From Paludibacteraceae bacterium (lineage in GTDB: Bacteria > Bacteroidota > Bacteroidia > Bacteroidales > Paludibacteraceae): a stretch of 64,000 bases of DNA. Numbering within the stretch: position 1 is the stretch's first letter; each line of letters opens with the position of its first letter. Positions 1-9,543 of this stretch are shown here, piece by piece. The DNA is taken from contig JAGCWA010000005.1 in assembly GCA_017962085.1 (NCBI GenBank), positions 1 through 64,000 on the forward strand, read 5' to 3'. The position numbers were made by a program, and so were the translations under genes. The notes beneath the pieces are model-generated. The model saw only the letters and a list, made by a program, of their open reading frames with translations. It was not told the DNA's origin and ran no database searches.

Positions 1-3000
1 GACGTCATCGTGACGATCAGCGGAAACAAGGTGAGCGTACCATACGACGGAGCAGAGCATACAGCTAGCGGCTACACATGGGATAGCAACAGCGACCTAT
101 ACGATGCGGAGGGCACGTTCACATACAGTGGCACCGAGACAGTTACCGAGACAGCCGCAGGCGTTTACCCAATGGGCATCGACTTGACCAAGTTCTCTAA
201 CACGAACCCTAACTTTAGCAATGTGACGTTCGTGTTCGGCACAGACGGAGAGTTGGAGATCAAGCCAATCGACGTCATCGTGACGATCACTAAGCACGGT
301 GCGGAACACAACTACGACGGCACAGCTAAGACTGTTACTGGTTATGACTTTGCAAGCGACAACGAGCTGTTCGTAAGAGACGACTTGAAGTACATCGGCG
401 AGGAGACAGACTCCATCGCGACGGGTACAGTAGTCGGCAAGTACGGCATGTCGTTCGACGAGGCGGACTTCGAGAACTTGAACAAGAACTTCTCAGAGGT
501 TAATATCACCATCGTAGAGGACAGCCTGGTCATCAATCCGATCCCAGTTAATGTGACGATCACTAAGCACGGCGCGGAGCACAACTACGACGGCAACGCG
601 AAGAGTGTGAGCGGCTATGACTTTGCAAGCGACAACGAGCTGTACGTAAGAGGCGACCTGAAGTTCATCGGCGCGGAGGCAGACTCCATCGCGACGGGTA
701 CAGTAGTCGGCAAGTACGGCATGTCGTTCGACGAGGCGGACTTCGAGAACCTGAACAAGAACTTCTCAGAAGTTAATATAACAATCGTAGAGGACAGCTT
801 GGTGATCAATCCGATCCCAGTTAACGTGACGATCACTAAGCACGGTGCTGAATACGACTACGACGGCAACGCGAAGAGCGTAAGCGGTTATGACTTTGCA
901 AGCGACAACGAGTTGTACGTAAGAAGCGACCTGAAGTTCATCGGCGCGGAGGCAGACTCCATCGCAACTGGAACAGTAGTCGGTAAGTACGGCATGTCGT
1001 TCGACGAGGCGGACTTTGAGAACTTGAACAAGAACTTCTCAGAGGTTAATATAACAATCGTAGAGGACAGCTTGGTGATCAATCCGATCACAGTTAACGT
1101 GACGATCACTAAACACGGCGCTGAATACAACTACGATGGAATTGAGAAGAGCGTGAGCGGTTATGACTTCGATAGCGAAACCGACTTGTACGTAAGAGGC
1201 GACCTGAAGTTCATTGGCGAAGTTGCAGACTCAATTGCGACGGGCACAGACGCAGGCAAGTACGGTATGGCGTTCACGAAGGAATCCTTCGAGAACTTGA
1301 ACAAGAACTTCTCTGAGGTTAACATCACAGTTGTAGAGGACAGCTTGGTCATCACACCACGTGAGAACGTTATCGTAACCATCACTAAGCATTCTGACAA
1401 CGTCACTTACGATGGTGAGGAGCACACAGTAACTGGTTACGACTTCGATAGCAACGACCAATTGTACATCGAAAGCTATATGAAGTTCAACGGAGAAGTA
1501 TCTGACTCAATTGCCAAGGGCACCAATGTCGGCAGCTATAGCATGAGCTTCGACGAGACATTCTTCGAGAACATCAACAATAACTTCAAGGATGTGAAGT
1601 TTGTAGTCAATAGCGACGATAGCTTGACGATCATCCCTCTCCACATTCTCGTGGACATCACCGGTCATGTGGACACTGTAACCTACAACGCTCAGGCTCA
1701 TTCCGTTTATGGTTATGAGTGGAATGCTTCAGACGGTTTGTACGACACGGATGCCTACTTCACTCACCAGGGTGACAGCGTGGCGACGGGTACGGACGTT
1801 GACACTTATGAGATGGGTCTGAACAAAGAGCAGTTCAAGAACACGAACAATAACTTCGATGTTGAGTTCAATGTGACGGACGGTTGGTTGACAATCAGGC
1901 CTCTTGACGTCCTTGTGAACATCACCGGTCATGTGGATACCGTGATCTACAACGGCTCAGAGCAGTCCATCTACGGTTATGAGTGGAACGCTTCAGAAGT
2001 TTTGTACGACACGGATGCTTACTTCACCTATGTGGGCGACAGCGTGGCTAAGGGTACGACCGTCGGCACTTACGAGATGGGCCTGAAGACTGAGCAGTTC
2101 ACGAATACGAACGACAACTTCAACGTGACGTTCAAAGTGACGGATGGTTGGTTGACGATCAATCGTCTCGACGTTATCGTGGACATCACCGGTCATACGG
2201 ATACAGTCACCTACAACGGTGTGGAGCAAGCTATCTACGGTTATGAGTGGGACGCACACACTGATTTGTATACGGAAAACGACTTCACCCACCAGGACGA
2301 CAGCGTGGCTGCGGGTACGACCATCGGCACTTACATGATGGATTTGGCTGAAAACCAATTCGCAAATGTGAACACGAACTTCAACGTGACGTTCAAACTG
2401 AATGCTGACGGATGGTTGACCGTTGAGCCGATCCTTACCCCAATCACGATCACTGCATTCTCCAGCACAATGGTTTATGACGGTGGTGAGATGACCGACC
2501 CTGAGTTCAAGTACACTAAGAACATATTGGTAGCGGGTGATGTCCTCTATGCGGATGTGGAGGGCGCCATCACCAATGTGGGCTCCGTACCTAACAAGGT
2601 GACGGGCCACAGGGTAATGCGTGGCGATAAGGAGGTGACGGAGAACTATACCTTCGAAGAGTATGTCGATGGTCTCTTGACCGTCACGAGACGTCCAGTC
2701 ACTATCGAATCCGCTACGGACGAGAAGATATACGACGGCACACCGTTGACGAACGACAGGATAACCGTTACTCCTACCGCTACAGGCGAGGGCTTCGTTC
2801 GTGGTGAGGGCGCAAGATACAACGTGACCGGTACCATCACGGAGATCGGTACGGTCGACAATACCTTCACCTTCACGCCTAATAGCAACACGGATACCGC
2901 TAACTACGACATCACAGTGATCCTCGGTACGTTGACCGTTAAGAAGATCGAGACTCCGATCGTCATCACTGCTAATAGCAACGAGAAGACGTACGACGGC

Positions 3001-5679
3001 ACGCCTCTGACCGACAATGGCTTCACCTTCACGGAGAACGTGGTGGCTGAGGGCGATGAGTTGCAGGCGGTTGTCGAGGGCGCTATCACTGACTTCGGTA
3101 CAGTGGCCAATAAGGTGACAAGCTATAAGGTGGTTCGCGACGGTGCGGATGTCACTAAGAACTATACGTTCGGTGAGACGGTGGACGGTACGTTGAGCAT
3201 CACGAAACGCTCCATTACCCTTACCAGTGCGACCGACACGAAGGTATATGACCGCACTCCTTTGACCAACAATACGGTAACGGTTGGCGGTGAAGGATTC
3301 GCCGAGGGCGAGGGCGCTACGTTCCAGGTAACGGGTACCATCACTGACTTCGGTACGGTGGACAATGCGTTCACTTACGAGTTGAATGCGAACACGAAGG
3401 CTGACAACTACGTGATCAGTACGGTTTACGGTTCGTTGTCTATCACGAAACGTCCTACCGCCATCGTTTACAACTACGGTTATGACAACAAGGCGGATAC
3501 GCTGTCAGGCTTCGCTGATGAGCCTTACACCCAGATGGCTGACCCTGTCAGAAAGGGCTACGACTTCAAGGGCTGGGACGGCGAGTTGCCAGCGTTGTTG
3601 CCACTGGATACGTTGACGGTTACCGCTCAGTGGGATCTCATCACCTATGAAATCCAACTCGATACCTTCGAGACCATCACCTACACGGTGGAGGATCACA
3701 AGATCATCGACCTGAACGACTACATCCCTTACTACGAGGGATATGACTTCACCGGATGGAGGAACCAGAACGGTGAGCTCGTGACCACCATCAGTACGGA
3801 CGATGCGGATTCAGTGAAGCTCATCGCCACATGGCACATCGCTACGTACAATATCACCTACATCTCTAACGGCAAGACGCTGAAGACGGTTCCTGTCGTA
3901 TTCTCGGATCCAATTCCTGCGTTCGCTGATCCTGTTAGAGAGGGCTATACCTTCATGGGATGGAACCCGAAGATCCCTGAGACCATGCCTGAGGGTGGCT
4001 TGACGGTTACCGCTCAGTGGGATCTCATCACTTACCAACTCACGTTGGAGGATAACGGCAAGGTGGTGGGCGTTTACGAATACACCGTGGAGGATGAATT
4101 CTTCTACATCGATAAGATTGAAGACCGTGAGGGCATGAGGTTCGACGGTTGGTCTCTGAACGGTGTGCTGCTCGACTACGACAAGAAGGAAGACAAGTAC
4201 ATCTTCTTCCCTGAACTCATCGCGGACAATGTCTCCATCACCGCTCAGTGGACGATGGTGACGAGCGAGTTCAACCTTGTCTACAAGGTGGACGGTGTGA
4301 CTTACCAGAACTTCGTCATCAATGCGGGCGAGAGCACAGAGGCATATGTCGCTTCTGTTCAGGACCCTGCGGACAAGCGTGGCTATAAGTTCAACGGTTG
4401 GGATATGGATGTTCCAAACGTAATGCCTCGTAAGGATTTGACCCTCAATGCGGTTTGGAAGCCTGTCGTTTACACCATCACTTTGAAGGATGCGGACGGC
4501 GAGGAGATCGAACGCATCAACTACACGATCGAGGAAGTTGTACAACTCCCTACCTACTCGGAGAAGGATGGCCAGGTATTCCTCGGCTGGTCCGACGGTG
4601 TCAACACTTACTACGAGATCAGACCGGGTAGTTCGGCTGAGGACTTCGAGTTGACAGCTACTTGGGGTATCAAGTCGTTCGAGATCATTTACATCGTGGA
4701 TGGTATAGAGTATGCGAGGGATACCGTTCAGGCGGGTGCTCCTCTCGTGAAGATCTCTGACCCTGAGACGACGGAGGAGGGATATGCCTTCAGTGGATGG
4801 AGCGAGACACCTGACATCATGCCGGCTCACGACCTTACCGTTACCGGAAGCTTCGAGAAGGGTGGTTATACATTGACCTACATCATCGATGGTGAGGTCA
4901 TCAAGACAGCGCGCTATCTGTATGGCGCCGCCATCTCTCCGACAAAGGCTCCTCGCCGCGTCGGCTACGAGTTCGATGTTTGGGAGGGCCTCCCTGCCAC
5001 GATGCCGGCTCATGACCTCTCCGTGAATGGTACGTATAAGATCGCCTCTTACTCTATTGTCTTGAGGAACGAGGGCGTGGCGATAGATACGCTCTACTAC
5101 ACTATCTTCGACGATGTTATCACGTTGCCGGTTATCGAGGGCCCTGGTAAGATGTTCAAGGGATGGTACGACGGAAGGAAGACGATCTCCAGAATCAATC
5201 CACAAGACTATTCTGGTAACATCGACTTGGTGGCTAGCTGGATCTACTTCAACTTCACCGTCACCTTCTACGTGGATGATGTACAGTACTCTAAGAACAA
5301 CAGTATGCGTTACGGCGATGTTATCCAATTGCCGGAGGAGCCAACTAAGGAGGGTCTCTACTTCATACGTTGGAGCGGCATGCCGGCGGATGGATTGATG
5401 CCGGAGAACGACCTGAAGCTCTACGCTGTCTTCTCTGACAATCCGGACGATGTCCGTGTCGATGCGATCGAGGATGTTCCTACGGTGGATGTATATACGG
5501 AGGTGGGCGAGATCGTTGTCCTCCGTGCGGAGAACATGGATATCCAAGTCATGGACTTCGATGGTGTGACCCTCTTCAGAGGCAAGTCTAACGCCGAGAG
5601 CTTCTCCATCCCAGTTCGCTACCGTGGCGCTTACATCGTAAGGATCAACAACCTGTTCAGGAAAGTACTGGTGAAGTAA
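1..5679 (+). CDS. Giant repeat surface protein, 5' end outside window (MBG/InlB-like repeats, T9SS-like tail)
   Basis: The frame is open from base 1, and its first residues (DVIVTIS) match the start of the internal repeats, so the true start lies upstream. About 1,890 residues are visible. Residues 1 to about 810 are tandem 85-92 residue units built round VTITKHG...YDG and later VDITGH...YNG. Residues 810-1150 carry MBG-type units (YDGTPLT...). Residues 1150-1800 carry InlB B-repeat / Listeria-Bacteroides units (GYDFKGWD...LTVTAQW). The last 70 residues resemble a degenerate T9SS type A sorting domain (GAYIVRINN...KVLVK). Such proteins are exported through the outer membrane and act as adhesins or stalks; which one here is unknown. 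It is a smaller relative of the 4114-residue protein at 36113. No catalytic motif was seen. Confidence 0.85.
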   Translation, partial: DVIVTISGNKVSVPYDGAEHTASGYTWDSNSDLYDAEGTFTYSGTETVTETAAGVYPMGIDLTKFSNTNPNFSNVTFVFGTDGELEIKPIDVIVTITKHGAEHNYDGTAKTVTGYDFASDNELFVRDDLKYIGEETDSIATGTVVGKYGMSFDEADFENLNKNFSEVNITIVEDSLVINPIPVNVTITKHGAEHNYDGNAKSVSGYDFASDNELYVRGDLKFIGAEADSIATGTVVGKYGMSFDEADFENLNKNFSEVNITIVEDSLVINPIPVNVTITKHGAEYDYDGNAKSVSGYDFASDNELYVRSDLKFIGAEADSIATGTVVGKYGMSFDEADFENLNKNFSEVNITIVEDSLVINPITVNVTITKHGAEYNYDGIEKSVSGYDFDSETDLYVRGDLKFIGEVADSIATGTDAGKYGMAFTKESFENLNKNFSEVNITVVEDSLVITPRENVIVTITKHSDNVTYDGEEHTVTGYDFDSNDQLYIESYMKFNGEVSDSIAKGTNVGSYSMSFDETFFENINNNFKDVKFVVNSDDSLTIIPLHILVDITGHVDTVTYNAQAHSVYGYEWNASDGLYDTDAYFTHQGDSVATGTDVDTYEMGLNKEQFKNTNNNFDVEFNVTDGWLTIRPLDVLVNITGHVDTVIYNGSEQSIYGYEWNASEVLYDTDAYFTYVGDSVAKGTTVGTYEMGLKTEQFTNTNDNFNVTFKVTDGWLTINRLDVIVDITGHTDTVTYNGVEQAIYGYEWDAHTDLYTENDFTHQDDSVAAGTTIGTYMMDLAENQFANVNTNFNVTFKLNADGWLTVEPILTPITITAFSSTMVYDGGEMTDPEFKYTKNILVAGDVLYADVEGAITNVGSVPNKVTGHRVMRGDKEVTENYTFEEYVDGLLTVTRRPVTIESATDEKIYDGTPLTNDRITVTPTATGEGFVRGEGARYNVTGTITEIGTVDNTFTFTPNSNTDTANYDITVILGTLTVKKIETPIVITANSNEKTYDGTPLTDNGFTFTENVVAEGDELQAVVEGAITDFGTVANKVTSYKVVRDGADVTKNYTFGETVDGTLSITKRSITLTSATDTKVYDRTPLTNNTVTVGGEGFAEGEGATFQVTGTITDFGTVDNAFTYELNANTKADNYVISTVYGSLSITKRPTAIVYNYGYDNKADTLSGFADEPYTQMADPVRKGYDFKGWDGELPALLPLDTLTVTAQWDLITYEIQLDTFETITYTVEDHKIIDLNDYIPYYEGYDFTGWRNQNGELVTTISTDDADSVKLIATWHIATYNITYISNGKTLKTVPVVFSDPIPAFADPVREGYTFMGWNPKIPETMPEGGLTVTAQWDLITYQLTLEDNGKVVGVYEYTVEDEFFYIDKIEDREGMRFDGWSLNGVLLDYDKKEDKYIFFPELIADNVSITAQWTMVTSEFNLVYKVDGVTYQNFVINAGESTEAYVASVQDPADKRGYKFNGWDMDVPNVMPRKDLTLNAVWKPVVYTITLKDADGEEIERINYTIEEVVQLPTYSEKDGQVFLGWSDGVNTYYEIRPGSSAEDFELTATWGIKSFEIIYIVDGIEYARDTVQAGAPLVKISDPETTEEGYAFSGWSETPDIMPAHDLTVTGSFEKGGYTLTYIIDGEVIKTARYLYGAAISPTKAPRRVGYEFDVWEGLPATMPAHDLSVNGTYKIASYSIVLRNEGVAIDTLYYTIFDDVITLPVIEGPGKMFKGWYDGRKTISRINPQDYSGNIDLVASWIYFNFTVTFYVDDVQYSKNNSMRYGDVIQLPEEPTKEGLYFIRWSGMPADGLMPENDLKLYAVFSDNPDDVRVDAIEDVPTVDVYTEVGEIVVLRAENMDIQVMDFDGVTLFRGKSNAESFSIPVRYRGAYIVRINNLFRKVLVK
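280..1374 (+). repeat. Four tandem units of about 273 bp inside the surface-protein gene
   Basis: The segment beginning gtgacgatcactaag recurs at 280, 553, 826 and 1099, each exactly 273 bp (91 codons) apart. A diverged fifth copy starts at 1375. The first three units are nearly identical in DNA, including silent positions, which points to recent expansion or gene conversion. Confidence 0.9.
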
Positions 5680-5736
5680 TTTAAGAAACGTCAGTTCGAC
5701 GAAGTCAATTTTGAATTGAAAATTTTGAATGAATGG

Positions 5737-5765
5737 GGGACGTCATTTGTTTGGCGTCCCTTTTT
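5737..5765 (+). terminator. Intrinsic terminator after the surface-protein gene
   Basis: Stem gggacg/cgtccc (5737-5742 with 5755-5760) with a 12-base loop, followed directly by tttttc. Confidence 0.75.
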
Positions 5766-5947
5766 CTTATGCGCAATGAAAAATCATAAATTCCTAAACG
5801 CATGTAAATCGTAAATGGTCAAATCGTAAATAATTGTAAATATCCTATATGGTAAATGAAACCATCGTGAACCCGATATTGTTTTTCACCCATTTATTTT
5901 TAATTTTGTGGAAGATACGAATTTGTTCGATTAACATGTATATGACC

Positions 5948-6544
5948 ATGAATATGAAGAAGCAAGCGAAAATGTTTGGGTGGCTGTTGCCGCTTGTGTT
6001 GTCTGTGCTGGCATCCTGCTCCGACCCGTCGGACGTGAAGGATGTGGAGGAACTGAAGCAAAAGGGGGAAAACCTCTTTAAGGTGGGTTCGGTATCCACC
6101 CCGGTGGACGAGTGTTTGGATAGTTACACGGAGTCGGATGGGGGAGTGACCCATATGCTGCATTTCTTCACGACCGGCTACTACCAGATGAACGGTGATG
6201 GCACTTGCTCCGAAAACAAACTGTTCAAAGGGAAGGGCGCTTACGTGGAAATCCCAGCTTTCGACAAGGGCCAGTCCGAGCTTCTCCGCCTGATGACGGG
6301 TACCTACATCAATAAAGCCTCGAACACTGACTCCTGGAGCGGAGACTATATCGTGACCAAGACAGGCGCTTCCACTACCCGAGCATTGTCGTACGATAAG
6401 ATGACCGATTTGAACACTTCGGCCGTGCAGGTGAAGAAGAAAGGGAATATTTATGAAATAACCTGGGAGGGTACGGACGAGAAGAATAACCCGTGCTCCC
6501 TCTACTACTACGGAATGGTCCGGTCCGAGAAGATGTTGGAGTGA
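5948..6544 (+). CDS. Small lipoprotein of unknown function
   Basis: The N-terminus MNMKKQAKMF... followed by a hydrophobic stretch and LASC is a lipoprotein signal, so the mature protein should start at Cys and sit on the periplasmic or outer-membrane face. The frame is open from 5849, but the earlier part encodes a second hydrophobic stretch and overlaps a TAATTTTG promoter-like box at 5901, so I place the start among the clustered ATGs at 5936-5954. The mature part of about 170 residues has no motif I recognise. It stands alone between a terminator upstream and the cysS promoter downstream. Confidence 0.7.
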   Translation: MNMKKQAKMFGWLLPLVLSVLASCSDPSDVKDVEELKQKGENLFKVGSVSTPVDECLDSYTESDGGVTHMLHFFTTGYYQMNGDGTCSENKLFKGKGAYVEIPAFDKGQSELLRLMTGTYINKASNTDSWSGDYIVTKTGASTTRALSYDKMTDLNTSAVQVKKKGNIYEITWEGTDEKNNPCSLYYYGMVRSEKMLE

Positions 6545-6592
6545 TTTTAAGAATTCTTAATTCTTAACTTTTAACTCTTAATTCTTAACTCA
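6545..6592. repeat. AT-rich TTAATTCTTAA-type intergenic repeat
   Basis: Several overlapping copies of attcttaa / ttaactctta. The same word family, in either orientation, recurs in intergenic DNA near 5707-5732, 8097-8128, 35759-35801 and 56381-56415. Confidence 0.6.
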
Positions 6593-6600
6593 TAAATCAC

Positions 6601-6608
6601 TATCTTTG
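6601..6608 (+). promoter_or_regulatory. cysS promoter, -7 box
   Basis: TATCTTTG matches the Bacteroidetes TAnnTTTG box 22 bases before the cysS start. No clear -33 TTTG is present at the usual distance. Confidence 0.5.
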
Positions 6609-6629
6609 CATAAAATTAGAGATTAATAG

Positions 6630-8096
6630 ATGGAACATAAATTAAGGATATACAACACGCTGACGAGGACGAAGCAGCTGTTTGTACCGATGAATGCGCC
6701 CCACGTGGGCATGTATGTTTGCGGTCCGACCGTATATGGTGATGGACATTTGGGACACGCTCGTCCCGCAATCACCTTTGATGTGCTATTCCGTTATCTG
6801 ACCCAGTTGGGCTATAAGGTGCGCTACGTGCGTAACATCACGGACGTGGGCCACTTGGAGCACGATGCCGACGAGGGCGAGGATAAGATTGCTAAGAAGG
6901 CTCGCTTGGAGCAGAAGGAACCGATGGAGGTGGCTCAGTACTACACGAACCGCTACCACAAGGCGATGGAGGCCCTCAATGTGTTGCCTCCTAGCATCGA
7001 ACCGCACGCTTCCGGCCATATCATCGAACAGATCGAGTTCGTGAAGAAGATCCTGGACGCCGGCTACGCCTACGAGAGCGAGGGCTCCGTCTACTTCGAC
7101 GTGAAGAAATATAACAAAGACCATCACTACGGTAAACTCTCCGGTAGGAACATCGACGACCTCTTGGAGACGACCCGTGAGCTGGATGGTCAGGACGAGA
7201 AACATTGCGCTTTGGACTTCGCTTTGTGGAAGAAGGCGCAACCTGAACATATCATGCGCTGGCCTTCCCCTTGGAGCGACGGCTTCCCGGGATGGCACAT
7301 GGAGTGCTCCGCCATGGGTACGAAATACCTCGGCGAGGAGTTCGATATCCACGGGGGTGGAATGGACTTGGTCTTCCCGCACCACGAATGTGAAATCGCT
7401 CAGTCGACCGCTGCCCTTGGTAAGGAGACGGTCCACTATTGGATGCACAATAACATGATCACCATCAACGGTAAGAAGATGGGTAAGTCGTTGGGTAACT
7501 TCATCACGCTCGACGAGTTCTTCACGGGTAGCCACTCCTTGTTGACTCAGGCTTACTCGCCGATGACCATCCGCTTCTTCATCCTTCAGGCGCACTACCG
7601 CAGCACGGTGGACTTCAGCAACGAGGCTTTGCAGGCTTCCGAAAAAGGTCTGGAACGTCTTACCGACGCCTATGCCCGCCTGCAGAAGATCACCCCGGCC
7701 GCCACGACGACTGTGGATGTGGCTGGCTTGCGTGAGAAGTGCGAGGAGGCGATGAACGACGACCTGAACACGCCTATCGTCATCTCCTATTTCTTCGAGG
7801 TGGCTAAGGCTATCAATACGGTGGTCGACGGCAAGGGTACCATCTCCGCCGCTGACTTGGAGGAGCTGAAATCATTGTTCCAACTCTATCTTGTCGATAT
7901 CCTCGGCCTGCGCTTGGCTGCTGATGCGGATAGCCACAGCGAAGCCTACAAGGGCGCCATCGACCTCCTGCTCGAAATCCGTAAGCAGGCGAAGGCGAAC
8001 AAGGATTGGGCGACGAGCGATAAGATCCGCAACGAATTGGCAGCCTTGGGCTTCAACGTGAAGGATACCAAGGATGGGTTCGAGTGGAGCATCTGA
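6630..8096 (+). CDS. cysS: Cysteinyl-tRNA synthetase
   Basis: Class I aminoacyl-tRNA synthetase of 488 residues, a usual length, charging tRNA-Cys in the cytoplasm. Visible motifs are the zinc/ATP region [17 protein letters not shown] (HIGH-type signature), the zinc ligands in MECSAM and HHECE, and the KMSKS loop as KMGKSLGN. The C-terminal helical domain (from about residue 350) and the anticodon-binding end (FNVKDTKDG) are complete. A -7 box lies at 6601, and the gene ends in a hairpin plus T-run, so it appears to be monocistronic. Confidence 0.97.
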   Translation: MEHKLRIYNTLTRTKQLFVPMNAPHVGMYVCGPTVYGDGHLGHARPAITFDVLFRYLTQLGYKVRYVRNITDVGHLEHDADEGEDKIAKKARLEQKEPMEVAQYYTNRYHKAMEALNVLPPSIEPHASGHIIEQIEFVKKILDAGYAYESEGSVYFDVKKYNKDHHYGKLSGRNIDDLLETTRELDGQDEKHCALDFALWKKAQPEHIMRWPSPWSDGFPGWHMECSAMGTKYLGEEFDIHGGGMDLVFPHHECEIAQSTAALGKETVHYWMHNNMITINGKKMGKSLGNFITLDEFFTGSHSLLTQAYSPMTIRFFILQAHYRSTVDFSNEALQASEKGLERLTDAYARLQKITPAATTTVDVAGLREKCEEAMNDDLNTPIVISYFFEVAKAINTVVDGKGTISAADLEELKSLFQLYLVDILGLRLAADADSHSEAYKGAIDLLLEIRKQAKANKDWATSDKIRNELAALGFNVKDTKDGFEWSI

Positions 8097-8129
8097 TAAT
8101 TTTGAATTAGGAATTTTGAATTATGAATT

Positions 8130-8159
8130 GGGGGTCGTCAATTATGGCGGCCCCTTTTT
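8130..8159 (+). terminator. cysS terminator
   Basis: Stem ggggtcg/cggcccc (8131-8137 with 8148-8154, one G-T pair), followed by ttttt. Confidence 0.75.
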
Positions 8160-8289
8160 CAACCCCTGTGCGTTGCAGGAGGGGGTGTGATTCGGATCCC
8201 CGACGGTCCAACACGATGGTCGGTGAAACATTGTTCGATGCCCCCAATGACATGATGCGAAAAATTTCGAAAAAAATGTGACAAATCGT

Positions 8290-8318
8290 TTTGCGTTCCG
8301 GAAAATTTTGTAAATTTG
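8290..8318 (+). promoter_or_regulatory. Promoter of the pheA leader region
   Basis: TTTG at 8290-8293 and a perfect TAAATTTG -7 box at 8311-8318, spacer 17 bases. Transcription should begin near 8325, just before leader peptide 1. The upstream 8160-8289 shows no gene. Confidence 0.75.
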
Positions 8319-8338
8319 CACATCAAAATAGAAGAACA

Positions 8339-8389
8339 ATGAAGAACTTTTTCTCATATTATTTTTACTTCTTTTACTTTATCCAGTAA
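8339..8389 (+). CDS. Leader peptide 1 of the aromatic operon (Phe/Tyr-rich)
   Basis: ATG AAG AAC TTT TTC ... TAA encodes MKNFFSYYFYFFYFIQ: 6 Phe and 4 Tyr in 16 residues. It begins about 20 bases after the promoter box and ends 2 bases before the first antiterminator arm, the geometry of a ribosome-sensing attenuation peptide. A ribosome short of Phe-tRNA or Tyr-tRNA would stall in the run at 8348-8380. There is no protein homology to test at this length; the case rests on composition and position. Confidence 0.85.
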   Translation: MKNFFSYYFYFFYFIQ

Positions 8390-8391
8390 GA

Positions 8392-8464
8392 GCGGGACTT
8401 CTATTTTATTAATGAGTAATCAAAAATTCGAAATAAGGTCCCGCAGTAATGCGGGACTTTTTTG
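8392..8464 (+). promoter_or_regulatory. Attenuator 1: mutually exclusive antiterminator/terminator
   Basis: Arm A gcgggac (8392-8398) and arm C gcgggac (8451-8457) are identical, and both are complementary to arm B gtcccgc (8438-8444). B:C is followed by a T-run, forming a terminator; A:B would prevent it. A starts just after the leader 1 stop codon, so a ribosome that finishes leader 1 covers A and allows termination. A ribosome stalled on Phe/Tyr codons leaves A free and gives read-through. Confidence 0.85.
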
Positions 8465-8502
8465 TTATAGAGATTTAAATAAAAATTAAAAGGCATAAAG
8501 CG

Positions 8503-8565
8503 ATGATGAACAATTGGTGTTTTTATTATTACTACTTTTTTTACTTTATGAGGTTCATAAGGTGA
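8503..8565 (+). CDS. Leader peptide 2 of the aromatic operon (Phe/Tyr/Trp)
   Basis: ATG ATG AAC AAT TGG TGT TTT TAT ... TGA encodes MMNNWCFYYYYFFYFMRFIR, with 5 Phe, 5 Tyr and 1 Trp in 20 residues. It lies after terminator 1 and shows no promoter of its own, so it is read only by polymerases that passed the first attenuator. Its last codons and stop overlap the second antiterminator arm. Confidence 0.82.
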   Translation: MMNNWCFYYYYFFYFMRFIR

Positions 8566-8620
8566 GGTTCGTTATTGCTGAAATTTTGAGTCCCACCTTG
8601 GTAACGAGGCGGGACTTTTT
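8559..8620 (+). promoter_or_regulatory. Attenuator 2 before pheA
   Basis: Arm A aaggtg (8559-8564) overlaps the leader 2 stop codon and pairs with cacctt (8594-8599). The same segment, gtcccacctt (8590-8599), can instead pair with gaggcgggac (8606-8615; one A-C mismatch and one G-T pair), which is followed by ttttt. The logic is that of attenuator 1, but the sequence differs, so it is not a simple copy. Confidence 0.78.
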
Positions 8621-8637
8621 GATGAATAGGAATATTA

Positions 8638-9501
8638 ATGATTAAGAATATGGGTACGAGAAAAAAAGTTGTCATTCAAGGTATTGCGGGTTGTTTCCAT
8701 GATATCGCCGCAAGGGAGTATTTCCGGGGTGAGGAGATCGAGATTGTTCCGTGCGACCACTTCGACAAACTCTTCGAGACGGTTTGCGCCAACAAGGATC
8801 TCTTGGGAATCGTTGCCATCGAGAATACCATCGCTGGTAGCCTGCTGCAGAACCACACGTTGTTGGCGGATAGCGGGTTGCGCATCGCAGGGGAACAGAA
8901 ACTTCGTATCAAGCACAACTTGGTTGCCCTTCCTAACCAGGACATCACGGATATCCAAGAGGTTTATTCTCACCCTATCGCATTGATGCAGTGCCAGAAC
9001 TTCCTTAAGGATAACCGCCACCTCAAGGCGGTGGAGTACGATGATACCGCATCGAGCGCAAGGATGGTGGCCGAGCAAAAACTGATGGGCAAGGCGGCTA
9101 TCTGCGGCGAATTGGCGGCTGAGATCTACGGCTTGGAGATCCTCGCCAAGGGCATCGAAACGAACAAACGTAACTTCACCCGCTTCTTGGTCGTCGGTGA
9201 TGGCGAAGTGGTGGAGGAGATGAACAGGAAGAAGTTCCCGAACAAGGCCTCTCTCCTGCTGGTGCTCTCCCATGAGGAGGGTAGTCTCGCCCAAATCCTT
9301 TCTATCTTATCTTTCTATAAAATGAACCTGACAAGAATCCAGTCCACGCCAATCATCGGTAGGGAGTGGGAATACCAATTCTACATCGACCTGCAATTCG
9401 AGAAATACCAACGCTACGAGGAGGCGCTCGCCGCCGTCAGGCCATTGACCAACGAAATGCGTGTGTTGGGCGAATATGAGGTGGGTAGACAAACAATTTG
9501 A
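8638..9501 (+). CDS. pheA: Prephenate dehydratase
   Basis: Converts prephenate to phenylpyruvate, the committed step to phenylalanine. About 287 residues: periplasmic-binding-like catalytic domain at about 5-190, with the substrate region GIAGCFHDIAA and catalytic TRF inside KRNFTRFLVV near 180, then an ACT domain at about 203-280 (SLLLVLSHEEGSLAQ, LTRIQSTP) that binds Phe for feedback inhibition. There is no chorismate mutase domain; that activity is supplied by the next gene. ATGs at 8638 and 8650 are both possible starts. It follows two aromatic attenuators and precedes the DAHP synthase gene by 42 bases, so end-product control acts on both transcription and enzyme. Confidence 0.93.
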   Translation: MIKNMGTRKKVVIQGIAGCFHDIAAREYFRGEEIEIVPCDHFDKLFETVCANKDLLGIVAIENTIAGSLLQNHTLLADSGLRIAGEQKLRIKHNLVALPNQDITDIQEVYSHPIALMQCQNFLKDNRHLKAVEYDDTASSARMVAEQKLMGKAAICGELAAEIYGLEILAKGIETNKRNFTRFLVVGDGEVVEEMNRKKFPNKASLLLVLSHEEGSLAQILSILSFYKMNLTRIQSTPIIGREWEYQFYIDLQFEKYQRYEEALAAVRPLTNEMRVLGEYEVGRQTI

Positions 9502-9543
9502 GAAATAATATAAATAATTAATAATAAGTTTAATACAAAGATT

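Noticed and set aside
3811-5547. Long minus-strand reading frame (578 codons) opposite the first surface-protein gene
   Set aside because: It is a shadow of repetitive, biased coding sequence on the plus strand; its translation has no domain, and the plus-strand protein is clearly real. The same holds for 46181-47611, 42116-42976 and 37958-38968 opposite the giant gene.
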